Shown in pieces: positions 1-9,004 of a stretch of DNA of 64,000 bases. Every line of letters starts with the position of its first letter. Position 1 is the stretch's first letter. Position numbers and translations under genes: made by a program. Below the pieces are notes generated by a model. It saw nothing but the letters and a program-made list of their open reading frames with translations. It was not told the origin of the DNA and did not search any database. This DNA comes from a bacterium endosymbiont of Escarpia laminata (lineage in GTDB: Bacteria; Pseudomonadota; Gammaproteobacteria; Chromatiales; Chromatiaceae), in the NCBI GenBank assembly GCA_003660235.1, contig QGON01000057.1:1-64000 (forward strand), read 5' to 3'.

Positions 1-470
1 GTCCCAAGGACACGAGCAAAGCAGCCCTGAAAGCACTCTATCGAGACCGCTGGCATGTCGAGTTGGATTTGCGCAACATCAAGACCACCCTGGGCATGGA
101 GACGCTGAGTTGCCGCACACCGGCTATGGCGAAAAAGGAGATCTGGGTCTATCTGTTGGCCTATAATCTAATCAGACTTCTGATGGCTCAGGCCGCTCTG
201 TTGGCCGACCTGCTACCCCGCCAACTGAGTTTCAAGCACACATTGCAGTTGTGGCTTTCCTGGAGGCAGCGCGATCCTGGAAATTACGATAATGAAAAAC
301 TTGGCCGCCTGTTCATCCTGATTGCACAACAGCAAGTTGGGAAGCGACCAGGACGCATTGAACCGAGGGCGCTAAAACGACGACCGAAACCCTTTCCTCT
401 ACTCGTTAAACCCAGGCATGCAGCGAGGGAGGAAGTCAAGAAAAATGGACATCCCAAAAAGCTTAAGTAA
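1..470 (+). mobile_element. IS4-type transposase, C-terminal part (5' cut by window)
   Basis: The reading frame is open from position 3 to the TAA at 468-470 and has no start inside the window, so only the C-terminal part is seen. It carries the IS4-family Y-x2-R-x3-E-x6-K signature (YRDRWHVELDLRNIK, from about position 39), whose Glu is the last acid of the DDE triad. A basic tail rich in Lys and Arg ends the protein, which is usual for the family. The element would cut and paste DNA. The right inverted repeat of the IS could not be placed, because the downstream protein frame begins directly after the stop. Whether the copy is complete depends on sequence to the left of the window. Confidence 0.85.
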
Positions 471-1538
471 GTGCCATTTGTGACCGCGCCTGATGATGCA
501 ACGGCTCAAGAAGGTGCTTATACAATTAGGGTCACCTCATCCTCTATATATCTAAATTTAGGTGGAACGCATACGGATGGCAATGTTTCTTTTGCCGGTG
601 ACAATGACTGGTATGAGTTTGATGTCGTCACAAGGGGAACCTACACGATTACTGCTTCTATGATTGCAGTATCACAGTTAAAAAATGCGCACATGTATCT
701 ATACGGCGACGGCACCGCAGGGCAGAACATCCCGACCAACCTTGTCACAGAATCACAAGACAGTGCTTCCATCGGGGATCCTTCTATTATAAAAACAATA
801 TTAGATCCAGGGAAATACTGGCTTAGAGTCAGAGCTAAAGAGATGGATGATACAGGCGCTTACGAACTCAATATTACTAGCAGACTACCACCCATTCCAT
901 TAACAAATGGCCCATGGACTGCAGTTGCAGGAAATCCATTGACTTTCGATGGAACAGCATCATATGCTCAGAATTCCGGTACAACTATTGTGTCGTATGA
1001 GTGGGATCTGGATGGTGATGGCATCTTCAACGAACAACATGATGATGGGATCATCACTTCACCAGGCATAGTGACCAAAACATTTACGTTACCAAGTTCT
1101 GGCGTTGCTGTATTAAAAGTAACAGATAGTATTGGTGACTCTGCAGAATCAGGTGCTGAGATCATAACGATCGGATTGGCCTTTGTAACAAACTATCAAA
1201 ACTGCTGGGTCAATCGCTTGACACGCTTTATCAGCCGTTATGGGATTATTGTTACTGTTAAGAACATCGGCAGCGAAGAAATAGAAAATCTTGTGCTGAC
1301 GCTAACAGAGGTGCCTAGCAACCGCTTTATCTATGCTCCAGCCAAAACGTCAGAATTGGGTAACTTGGCACCTGGTGATGAAGCCACTACCGCATGTAAT
1401 CCTACCACCAAGGAAGCTGACATTCAGACTACCCTCAATCGACGCCTCCCACCAGACGGCAGTTGGAGCTGGGAGGCTGAATTTGACTTGGGTGGATCCC
1501 ACTACATAATTCCAAATCTCCCGCCGCTGGCGCCGTAA
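471..1538 (+). CDS. PPC/PKD-domain protein, probably truncated at its N-terminus
   Basis: This frame is in phase with the transposase and begins with GTG immediately after the transposase stop. There is no ribosome-binding site and no signal peptide, so the 355 residues are probably the remainder of a longer exported protein. Residues about 20-140 resemble a pre-peptidase C-terminal (PPC) domain, with DNDWYEFDV, a conserved YWLRV and a TGAYELNI end. Residues about 145-255 look like a PKD domain (FDGTASY, YEWDLDGDG, VLKVTDS). The last 100 residues look like a CARDB or beta-sandwich domain with VKNIGSEEIENL. Such domains decorate secreted proteases and adhesins, and no catalytic domain is present. 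The function is unknown. It may be a pseudogene fragment left by the IS. Confidence 0.55.
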   Translation: MPFVTAPDDATAQEGAYTIRVTSSSIYLNLGGTHTDGNVSFAGDNDWYEFDVVTRGTYTITASMIAVSQLKNAHMYLYGDGTAGQNIPTNLVTESQDSASIGDPSIIKTILDPGKYWLRVRAKEMDDTGAYELNITSRLPPIPLTNGPWTAVAGNPLTFDGTASYAQNSGTTIVSYEWDLDGDGIFNEQHDDGIITSPGIVTKTFTLPSSGVAVLKVTDSIGDSAESGAEIITIGLAFVTNYQNCWVNRLTRFISRYGIIVTVKNIGSEEIENLVLTLTEVPSNRFIYAPAKTSELGNLAPGDEATTACNPTTKEADIQTTLNRRLPPDGSWSWEAEFDLGGSHYIIPNLPPLAP

Positions 1539-1609
1539 GTATGGATGAGGTATTTGGGGTCTGTCTAACCGGGGTGCAGGTCTTGTGATAAAGGCATGGC
1601 TGGGTTCCC

Positions 1610-2056
1610 TTACTGTCCGCTCCCGTGCTTACTCAGACGCAGCAGCGCCTCTCGCAATTCGGCCGATTCGGTGCACTCGGCGGTGCTTCGAATTATTTCG
1701 GCGCTCTCTTTGGAAAGGATCAGCGGTTCCGCTGGGTGGTGCCGTTCGGCCGGTGCGGATTGGGGCAGGAATACCTTGACCCTGATGCTCTCCAGCGCCA
1801 CGCCCTCGGCCTTGAGTTTCTCCTGTAAATCCCGCCCCAGGTAGCGGAAGCGGCTGGCCCAGGCGGGTGAGTCAACAAACAGCACCAGCCGGGTTTCATG
1901 TGGTACAGCTCCGATGCAGTGGTCGCCCAGGGGTTCGGGCAGCAGCTGGCGAATTCTGGCCAATAGCGCCGCATGCTGCGCCAGTTTTTTGTTCAGGGTT
2001 TTGATCGATTCCCGGGAGCCAAACAGCTCTCCCAGTGACTTCATCTTGATTTGCAT
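1610..2056 (-). CDS. DUF721 / DciA-like protein
   Basis: A small basic protein of about 148 residues (start at ATG 2056; ATG 2044 is an alternative, and neither has a clear Shine-Dalgarno). The centre has the DUF721 pattern, with a conserved RLVLFVDSPAWASRFRYL stretch followed by a short KVFLP strand. DUF721 includes DciA, which helps load the replicative helicase in bacteria that lack DnaC. The gene is divergent from an M23 peptidase and lies next to secA. This is the standard position of the gammaproteobacterial DUF721 gene, which supports the call. The open frame extends upstream to 2194, but that part overlaps the divergent gene and looks non-coding. The helicase-loading role is inferred from the family only. 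Confidence 0.72.
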   Translation of the reverse strand: MQIKMKSLGELFGSRESIKTLNKKLAQHAALLARIRQLLPEPLGDHCIGAVPHETRLVLFVDSPAWASRFRYLGRDLQEKLKAEGVALESIRVKVFLPQSAPAERHHPAEPLILSKESAEIIRSTAECTESAELREALLRLSKHGSGQ

Positions 2057-2183
2057 GGGCAAATCATAGGAGAATGCTCGGCTGTATGCCATCGCAATTG
2101 GCAGAGAAAGGCCTAAAGGTTTCGGCTTAAGCGGTCGATAAATGCCGTAGTTCCCCCTGAAAATCCCGGATAGAACTGGATAA

Positions 2184-3122
2184 ATGAAGATCATCTACCT
2201 GCGTGGCATCGGAAAAAGCTGTAGCACCACAGGACGTTGTCTATCGGCAATCACTCTACTTGGACTGCTTTGCGTCTTTGGCGCAGGTATGCTTTGGACC
2301 GGTTACAGAATGGGTGTGCAGGACGTGACCTTTCCTGAGCACCAGTTGGTGCGTTCGCTGAGAGATACCTTCACCCAGGAGCGTCGTGTACTGGAAGATA
2401 CCAGGGCCGATGCCCAGGAGCGCATCGATGGCCTGGCCATGCGGCTGGGGCAGTTGCAGGCCAATCTGCTGAGGTTGGATGCCCTTGGACAGCGTCTGGT
2501 GGATATCGGCAACCTGGATAAGGGTGAGTTCAGTTTTGAGGCGCCGTCAGCGGTGGGTGGCCCGGTAGTGGCTGAAGTGGCGAAATCGCAGTCGGTGCTG
2601 CCGGAGATCCTGCAGGATATGGAGAGTCTGGAAGCGCTTATTGCGAACAGGGAACAGCAGTTGATGTTGCTGGAAGATCTGATTATGAATTCGGAGTTGG
2701 AGAAATCCGTACACCCTGCCGGCCGTCCCGTGGCCAAGGGATGGATCTCCTCCTACTACGGCATGCGCAACGACCCGTTTACCGGCAAGCGCACCATGCA
2801 CAAGGGGATGGACTTTGCCGGCAAAAAAGGCTCGGATGTGGTCGCGGTAGCGGCAGGCGTGGTGACCAAGGCGGGCAAACAGAGTGGCTACGGTTACCTC
2901 ATAGAGATCAATCACGGCAAGGGTTACGTCACCCGTTACGGCCACAATGCCGAGGTTAAGGTAAAAGTCGGCGATCGGGTGCAGCAGGGTCAGACCATCG
3001 GCAGCATGGGTTCCACCGGCCGCTCCACAGGTCCTCACGTCCATTTTGAGGTGCTGCGTAATGGTAAAACCGTCAATCCCACCAAATATATCCGTTCCAA
3101 ACGCACCGAAGCCAGGGCCTGA
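2184..3122 (+). CDS. M23-family (LytM-like) peptidase, membrane anchored
   Basis: A 312-residue protein. An N-terminal membrane anchor (about residues 20-42) is followed by a stretch with coiled-coil character (about 55-185) and a C-terminal LytM/peptidase M23 domain (about 190-305). The zinc and catalytic residues are visible in HKGMDFA and in HVHFE near the end. The family cuts peptide cross-links of murein or, when degenerate, activates amidases; here the metal ligands are intact, so it may be an active DD-endopeptidase in the periplasm. It sits between the divergent dciA-like gene and secA, its usual place in gammaproteobacteria. A conserved GYGYLIEINHG segment supports the fold. Confidence 0.85.
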   Translation: MKIIYLRGIGKSCSTTGRCLSAITLLGLLCVFGAGMLWTGYRMGVQDVTFPEHQLVRSLRDTFTQERRVLEDTRADAQERIDGLAMRLGQLQANLLRLDALGQRLVDIGNLDKGEFSFEAPSAVGGPVVAEVAKSQSVLPEILQDMESLEALIANREQQLMLLEDLIMNSELEKSVHPAGRPVAKGWISSYYGMRNDPFTGKRTMHKGMDFAGKKGSDVVAVAAGVVTKAGKQSGYGYLIEINHGKGYVTRYGHNAEVKVKVGDRVQQGQTIGSMGSTGRSTGPHVHFEVLRNGKTVNPTKYIRSKRTEARA

Positions 3123-3325
3123 TTCCTACAGTTCTCCCCTCTGTCAGAACCCTCTCTTGACCGAGTCTTGAATCCGCTGAATTGATCCGCATATTCGGCG
3201 GTGCAGGGCCTGATTAGGTGCTGAACCTGTGTCGCGCCCCCTATTGCTTTCCTCTTACTTCATGAAACAGGCGGCTTGGGGTATGATTGCCCGATTTCGC
3301 ATTTTTCACGGACACCAACAACTAC

Positions 3326-6142
3326 ATGGTCACCAATATCTTCAAGAAGGTCTTCGGCAGCCGCAACGAGCGTCTGATCAAGCGGATGAGCAAGAATGTC
3401 GCCCAGATTAGTGCGCTGGAAGCGGACATGGAGGCGCTTTCGGATGAAGCGCTGAGTGCCAAAACCCAGGAGTTTCGCCAACGTCTGGAGAAGGGCGAGT
3501 CTCTCGATTCACTCCTGAGCGAGGCCTTTGCAACAGTACGTGAGGCGGGGCGTCGGGCCATGCAGATGCGCCACTTCGATGTGCAGATGATCGGCGGCAT
3601 GGTGCTCAACCAAGGCAAGATCGCGGAGATGCGGACTGGTGAAGGCAAGACCCTGGTCGCCACTCTTGCAGTCTATCTCAATGCCTTGCCCGCCAAGGGC
3701 GTGCATGTGGTGACGGTGAACGACTATCTGGCCCGCCGCGATGCGGCCTGGATGTCCAAGATCTACCACTTCATGGGTCTGAGCACGGGTGTCATCAACT
3801 CCTCCGGCGGGTCGGGGCCTGACAGTGCATCCTATCTCTATGATCCCGAACACAATGGTTCCACAGGTGGTTTCCTGCACCTGCGTCCCGTTGAGCGTAA
3901 AGAGGCCTATGCCGCTGACGTGATCTACGGCACCAACAATGAATTCGGCTTCGACTATCTGCGCGACAATATGGCGTTCAGCGGAGAGCAAAGGGTACAG
4001 CGTCCCCCTTTCTTTGCCATCGTGGATGAGGTGGACTCCATCCTCATCGATGAGGCACGTACACCGCTGATTATCTCCGGCCCCACCGACGACAGTTCCA
4101 ATCTTTACCAGGCGGTCGATGCGATCATTCCGCGGCTGACGCGGCAGGATCCCATCACCAACGACGAGGGGCAGCCGGACTTTGGTCCCGGTGACTTTTC
4201 GGTGGATGAGAAGGCGCGCCAGACCTTTCTCAGCGAAGAGGGACATCAGCATGTGGAGGATATGCTGACTGAGGCCGGGCTGCTGGATGAGAACGCAAGC
4301 CTCTACGATTCAGCCAATATCATGCTGATGCACCATGTGAATGCGGCGCTGCGTGCCCATGCTCTGTTCCAGAAGGACGTGGAGTACATCGTCAAGGATG
4401 GGCAGATCGTTATTGTCGACGAATTTACCGGTCGCACCATGCATGGCCGCCGCTGGTCCGATGGGCTGCACCAGGCAGTCGAGGCCAAAGAGGGGGTGGA
4501 GATTCAGCACGAGAATCAGACGCTTGCCTCGATCACCTTCCAGAACTATTTCCGGCTTTACGAGAAACTGTCGGGTATGACGGGTACTGCCGATACCGAG
4601 GCCTTCGAGTTTCAACAGATCTATGGATTGGAGGTAGTGGTCATCCCCACCAACATGCCCATGATCCGTGACGATAAGGGTGACCTGATTTTTCTTACGC
4701 CGGATGAGAAGTATCAGGCGATCCTCGAAGATGTACAGGATTGCGTGAAGCGGGGTCAGCCGGTGCTGGTGGGCACCGCCTCTATCGAGACCTCGGAACT
4801 GGTCTCCAATCTGCTTCAGCAGGCCAATGTCGATCATAAGGTACTGAACGCCAAGCACCACGAGCACGAGGCCGAGATCGTAGCTCAGGCCGGTGCGCCG
4901 GGAGCCGTTACCATCGCCACCAATATGGCGGGCCGTGGTACGGACATCGTGTTGGGCGGCAATCTTGAGACTCAGTTGGCTGTGTTGGGAGAGGAGCCGG
5001 ACAAGGTAAAAGCCGATGAGATGACTGAGGCGTGGGGGTTGGTTCACAAACAGGTCATTGTGTCTGGTGGTCTGCACGTGGTGGGTACCGAACGTCATGA
5101 GTCCCGCCGTATCGACAACCAGTTGCGGGGCCGCTCCGGCCGCCAGGGCGATCCGGGTTCCAGCCGCTTCTATCTTTCGCTGGACGACAGCCTGATGCGC
5201 ATATTCGCCTCCGACAAGATGAGCGGTATCATGAAGCGGTTGGGCATGGAGGATGGCGAGGCGATCGAGCATCCCTGGGTGACCAAGGCGATCGAGAATG
5301 CGCAGCGCAAGGTTGAGGGACGTAACTTCGATATCCGCAAACAGCTGCTCGAATACGATGATGTGGCCAGTGACCAACGCAAGGTAGTCTATCAGCAGCG
5401 CAACGAACTGATGGAGACGGAGGACATCTCCGAGACTATTGCCAGTCTGCGTGCCGACGTGGTGGATAATGTCATGCACCAGCATATCCCCCGTGAGAGT
5501 CTTGAAGAGCAGTGGGATGTGCCAGCGCTGAGTCAGGCATTGGCTGATGAGTTTAGTGGAGAGTGGCCGATCCAGCAGTGGCTGGATGACGACCATGATC
5601 TGCACGAAGAGACTCTCCAGGCGCGTATTGAGGAGACGCTCAAAGCTGAGTATCAGAAGAAAGAGGGTTTCGTCGGTGCTGAGGGGATGCGTCAGTTCGA
5701 GAAGGGCGTGATGCTGCAGACCCTCGACGGTATCTGGAAAGAGCATCTGGCCGCGATGGACTATCTGCGTCAGGGTATTCACCTGCGTGGTTATGCGCAG
5801 AAAAATCCCAAGCAGGAGTACAAGCGCGAGGCCTTCGAGATGTTTTCCAACATGCTCGACAGCATCAAAGCTGAAGTTGTGGGTGTTCTCTCCAAGGTTC
5901 AGGTACAGATGCCGGAAGAGATGACGCTGCGGGACCACTCTCAGCAGGACACCGACTTTGAGTTCAAGCATGAAGAGTTTCATGGCCTGACCGAAGAGGA
6001 ACAGACGGCACCGCAACAGGCAGCTGCTGGAGAGGAAGAGCATCAGCCGTTTGTGCGTGAGGGACGCAAGATCGGGCGCAATGAACCCTGCCCATGTGGT
6101 TCCGGTAAGAAATACAAGCAGTGTCATGGACGCCTCGCCTGA
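3326..6142 (+). CDS. secA: Preprotein translocase ATPase SecA
   Basis: SecA drives export of unfolded preproteins through SecYEG. ATG 3326 is chosen because the protein then begins [16 protein letters not shown], aligned with the normal SecA N-terminus, and gives 938 residues. An upstream TTG at 3287 would add 13 atypical residues. Walker A (MRTGEGKT) starts at residue 102 and the DEVD motif lies at 234-237. The C-terminus carries the zinc-binding [14 protein letters not shown] used for SecB and lipid contact. About 28 residues are inserted before the KEAYAAD segment relative to E. coli SecA, a variation known in some proteobacteria. No secM gene is seen upstream. argJ starts two bases after the stop. 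Confidence 0.98.
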   Translation: MVTNIFKKVFGSRNERLIKRMSKNVAQISALEADMEALSDEALSAKTQEFRQRLEKGESLDSLLSEAFATVREAGRRAMQMRHFDVQMIGGMVLNQGKIAEMRTGEGKTLVATLAVYLNALPAKGVHVVTVNDYLARRDAAWMSKIYHFMGLSTGVINSSGGSGPDSASYLYDPEHNGSTGGFLHLRPVERKEAYAADVIYGTNNEFGFDYLRDNMAFSGEQRVQRPPFFAIVDEVDSILIDEARTPLIISGPTDDSSNLYQAVDAIIPRLTRQDPITNDEGQPDFGPGDFSVDEKARQTFLSEEGHQHVEDMLTEAGLLDENASLYDSANIMLMHHVNAALRAHALFQKDVEYIVKDGQIVIVDEFTGRTMHGRRWSDGLHQAVEAKEGVEIQHENQTLASITFQNYFRLYEKLSGMTGTADTEAFEFQQIYGLEVVVIPTNMPMIRDDKGDLIFLTPDEKYQAILEDVQDCVKRGQPVLVGTASIETSELVSNLLQQANVDHKVLNAKHHEHEAEIVAQAGAPGAVTIATNMAGRGTDIVLGGNLETQLAVLGEEPDKVKADEMTEAWGLVHKQVIVSGGLHVVGTERHESRRIDNQLRGRSGRQGDPGSSRFYLSLDDSLMRIFASDKMSGIMKRLGMEDGEAIEHPWVTKAIENAQRKVEGRNFDIRKQLLEYDDVASDQRKVVYQQRNELMETEDISETIASLRADVVDNVMHQHIPRESLEEQWDVPALSQALADEFSGEWPIQQWLDDDHDLHEETLQARIEETLKAEYQKKEGFVGAEGMRQFEKGVMLQTLDGIWKEHLAAMDYLRQGIHLRGYAQKNPKQEYKREAFEMFSNMLDSIKAEVVGVLSKVQVQMPEEMTLRDHSQQDTDFEFKHEEFHGLTEEEQTAPQQAAAGEEEHQPFVREGRKIGRNEPCPCGSGKKYKQCHGRLA

Positions 6143-6144
6143 GC

Positions 6145-7347
6145 ATGGGGAAGGACGTCTACTCTGTACCCGGCATTCGCCTGGGGGTGGCGGCAGCGGG
6201 CATCAGATATCCCGACAGGAATGACCTGCTTGTCATAGCTTTACCTGAGGGGGGAAGTTGCGCCGGTGTCTTTACCCGTAACGTTTTTTGCGCAGCCCCG
6301 GTGCATGTGGCCAAACAGCATCTGGGGGCAGAAGCCCCTCGTTATTTGCTGATCAATTCAGGCAATGCCAATGCCGGCACTGGCGACCAGGGTTTGTTGG
6401 ATGCGCAACGCTCCTGTGCGGCGTTGGCTGAGGTTACTGGCTGTAAGGCTGCCCAGGTTCTGCCCTTCTCCACCGGTGTGATTGGTGAGAATCTGCCGGT
6501 CGATTGCATTGAACAGGCGCTGCCGAAAGCGATTGAGTCGCTGGATGAGGCGACGTGGGAGATGGCCGCGGCGGCGATAATGACTACCGACACCCGCCCC
6601 AAAGTGGTATCCCGCCAGTTCGACCTGGCGGGGGAGAGCATCACCGTGACCGGTATTGCCAAGGGCTCCGGCATGATTCGGCCCGATATGGCCACCATGT
6701 TGGCCTATCTGGCAACGGATCTCGCAGTGGAGGTTTCGCTGTTGCAGCAGTGCCTGCTCGATGCGGTCCAGCCCTCCTTCAATAGCATTACCGTGGATGG
6801 GGATACCTCCACCAATGACGCCTGCATGCTGCTGGCCAGTGGCAAGGCCGGGGCTGAATTGGTGTCTGATGCCGATTCTGAGGCATACCGGAAACTGAGT
6901 CAGACGGTCACCGAAGTCTGCATGTCTCTTGCGCGGGAGATAGTGCGGGACGGCGAGGGCGCAACCAAACTGGTCGAGGTGCTGGTGGAATCCGCAACCA
7001 GTGAGCGGGAGGCGAGATTGGTTGCCTACACCATTGCCCACTCCCCTCTGGTCAAGACTGCGCTTTTTGCCTCCGACCCCAACTGGGGGCGTATTCTCGC
7101 AGCCGTGGGACGGGCTGGCCTGGAAGATTTGGCCATTGATCAGGTGGAGATCTGGCTCGACGACGTATGTATCGTTCGGGATGGAGGACGTGCCGCAGAC
7201 TATACCGAAGCGGCGGGACAGCAGGTGATGGATCGTGCCGAATTTACCATCGGTGTGAAACTGGGCCGTGGTCATGCCGCAGCACGGATTCTGACTTGCG
7301 ATCTCTCCTACGACTACGTCAAGATCAATGCTGAATATCGAACCTGA
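6145..7347 (+). CDS. argJ: Bifunctional ornithine acetyltransferase / N-acetylglutamate synthase ArgJ
   Basis: ArgJ recycles the acetyl group in arginine biosynthesis, moving it from N-acetylornithine to glutamate. Starting at ATG 6145 the protein has 400 residues and begins with the conserved DVYSVPGIRLG. The self-cleavage site is visible as DMATMLAYLATD, with the nucleophilic Thr at residue 184, and GDTSTNDAC follows. An intact Thr means the precursor should process into alpha and beta chains. Whether it is bifunctional or only transfers from acetylornithine cannot be told from sequence alone. The gene follows secA by two bases and is probably cotranscribed with it. Confidence 0.96.
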   Translation: MGKDVYSVPGIRLGVAAAGIRYPDRNDLLVIALPEGGSCAGVFTRNVFCAAPVHVAKQHLGAEAPRYLLINSGNANAGTGDQGLLDAQRSCAALAEVTGCKAAQVLPFSTGVIGENLPVDCIEQALPKAIESLDEATWEMAAAAIMTTDTRPKVVSRQFDLAGESITVTGIAKGSGMIRPDMATMLAYLATDLAVEVSLLQQCLLDAVQPSFNSITVDGDTSTNDACMLLASGKAGAELVSDADSEAYRKLSQTVTEVCMSLAREIVRDGEGATKLVEVLVESATSEREARLVAYTIAHSPLVKTALFASDPNWGRILAAVGRAGLEDLAIDQVEIWLDDVCIVRDGGRAADYTEAAGQQVMDRAEFTIGVKLGRGHAAARILTCDLSYDYVKINAEYRT

Positions 7348-7374
7348 TGGATTGATTTTTACTCACATCGCCGC

Positions 7375-7463
7375 TGTAGGCCGGTTCAAGCGTAGCGGAA
7401 CCGGCAACCCTTGTTTTCTGTCAACTGGAGGCTGCTCGATCCGCTGCGCTTGATCGGGCCTAC
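7375..7463. repeat. Pair of inverted REP-like palindromes
   Basis: Two related units face each other between argJ and the Nudix gene. The left unit (7375-7406) forms a stem ccggttc/gaaccgg (7381-7387 with 7398-7404). The right unit (7433-7463), read on the minus strand, has the same loop-side core TCAAGCGCAGCGGA with a different stem (cgatc/gatcg). The stem bases change together while the loop core AAGCGyAGCGGA is kept, which is typical of REP/REPIN sequences mobilised by RAYT transposases. No RAYT gene is in the window. Confidence 0.7.
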
Positions 7464-7498
7464 GTCTTGAGCAACTTTAATCAAGAAACCAAAGCAGA

Positions 7499-8440
7499 GT
7501 GCTGATCCACGTCGCCGCCGCAGCTATCGAGGATGACCAGGGCCGCATTTTGATCGCCCGCCGTCCGGAACATGTACATCAGGGTGGACTTTGGGAGTTC
7601 CCCGGCGGCAAGCTGGAAGCGGGCGAGTCGCCGCTGCAGGCGCTGGAGCGGGAACTGCTGGAGGAGCTCGACATACGACTGCTGCGGTCTGAACCACTGA
7701 TTCGCATCACCCATCACTATGTAAATCGTTCCGTGCTCCTTGACGTCCACCGTGTGAGTGCCTTTGCAGGAACGCCCCGGGGTGTCGAGGGCCAGCCGCT
7801 TCGTTGGTGCAGACCCCATGAGATGCGCCCGGAGGCATTTCCTGCGGCGGATCGACCGGTCATTACGGCGCTTCAGTTGCCTTCCCGTTATCTTATTACC
7901 GGCGCAGATCCATCACGGCCGGAACAGTTTCTGCGGCGCCTTGAGCATGTTTTGCAACAGGGCGTGCGTATCGTCCAGTTGCGCGCCCATGAACTATCAG
8001 ATCAAGATTACCGGGCGCTGGTTGATGTCGCCAGGAAAACTACTGGAAATGTGGGTGCCCGCCTCATTCTGAATCGTCCGGACAGCGTCCTGGACTGGGC
8101 CGGGCTGGCGGATGGTCTGCACCTCAATCGTCATACATTGATGTCACTGCAACGGCGTCCTGCCAACGCAGATCTGGTGGGGGCATCCTGCCATGATCCA
8201 GAAGAGCTCGCTCGCGCTGTCGATCTGGGGCTGGACTACGCGTTATTGTCACCCGTGCTGCCGACGGCCAGCCATCCTGATGCGGATCCTTTGGGGTGGG
8301 AACGGTTTGCGGCGTGGGTTGATCAAGCCAATCTACCCGTCTATGCGCTGGGGGGGATGCGGTTGGAAACGATGATTGAGGCAAGGCGGCGTGGCGCCCA
8401 AGGTATTGCGGCTATCCGTGGATTGTGGCCGGAAAACTGA
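7499..8440 (+). CDS. Nudix hydrolase (MutT-like) fused to ThiE-like domain
   Basis: A two-domain protein of 313 residues starting at GTG 7499. The N-terminal part is a MutT-type Nudix hydrolase. Its box GGKLEAGESPLQALERELLE begins at residue 36 and holds the REx2EE metal ligands that hydrolyse oxidised dNTPs such as 8-oxo-dGTP. From about residue 130 the protein resembles thiamine-phosphate synthase ThiE (RYLITG, VGASCHDPEELARA, LLSPVLPTASHP and a final ALGGM). The fusion is known in many gammaproteobacteria downstream of secA/argJ. The ThiE-like half lacks the usual strong PSGGPWAKTT phosphate-binding run, so its catalytic competence is doubtful. Confidence 0.9.
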   Translation: MLIHVAAAAIEDDQGRILIARRPEHVHQGGLWEFPGGKLEAGESPLQALERELLEELDIRLLRSEPLIRITHHYVNRSVLLDVHRVSAFAGTPRGVEGQPLRWCRPHEMRPEAFPAADRPVITALQLPSRYLITGADPSRPEQFLRRLEHVLQQGVRIVQLRAHELSDQDYRALVDVARKTTGNVGARLILNRPDSVLDWAGLADGLHLNRHTLMSLQRRPANADLVGASCHDPEELARAVDLGLDYALLSPVLPTASHPDADPLGWERFAAWVDQANLPVYALGGMRLETMIEARRRGAQGIAAIRGLWPEN

Positions 8441-8454
8441 AACAGTCCTGAGAC

Positions 8455-8847
8455 TCAGTCCTTGAAACCATACTCCTTGATCAACTGCCGTACGCTTTCG
8501 ATCGCCTCAGGGGCGCTGTTCAGGAAGCTAAAACCAGAATCATAGAATGCCCGATTGATGTCGTTGTTACTCCAATGGCAGGCTGCCCGAAAATCGATCT
8601 TTTGCGGGCTGCCGTTGAGATCGGGTAGACGGATCTCCATCGAAAACTCTTTGTCTTTGGGGATCGGCTGATCACTGAGCAGCATCAATCCCTCGCTGGA
8701 GATGTCGACGACATGTCCAAGCAACTGTTCGTAATCGGTATCCCAAACACGCAGATAGTAGATGAGGTGGCGTCGCTTGATCTGGCGGCGATCATCTCCA
8801 GTGTTTTGTTCGTTCTCATCCTGTTGAAAGGGTTTCTTGATATACAT
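8455..8847 (-). CDS. PilZ-domain protein
   Basis: A 130-residue single-domain PilZ protein. The c-di-GMP ligands are present: an RxxxR motif (RQIKR) in the N-terminal arm and a DxSxxG motif (DISSEG) about 30 residues later. It is therefore expected to bind c-di-GMP and act as an adaptor or effector. The tail (AIESVRQLIKEYGFKD) is a short helix. The gene is convergent with the Nudix-ThiE gene and divergent from a hybrid histidine kinase, suggesting but not proving a shared signalling role. The target process is not evident from the sequence. Confidence 0.88.
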   Translation of the reverse strand: MYIKKPFQQDENEQNTGDDRRQIKRRHLIYYLRVWDTDYEQLLGHVVDISSEGLMLLSDQPIPKDKEFSMEIRLPDLNGSPQKIDFRAACHWSNNDINRAFYDSGFSFLNSAPEAIESVRQLIKEYGFKD

Positions 8848-9004
8848 ACTAAATTAGTGCTCCTTGCTATTGCCGGGGCTGGGTGCTGTCTGTTTCGGCT
8901 GCTGGACGGACAGCAGCAGCAATCTATGTTAGCTTTTCGGCAGATTGAGGTTTTTCTTGAACCAAGCTGAAATAAAAAGTCTCTTTGCCAAGTATGAATA
9001 GGGA

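Noticed and set aside
4310..6127. A 605-residue open frame antisense to secA
   Set aside because: It mirrors the secA codons, has no family motif and no start signal; secA is beyond doubt.
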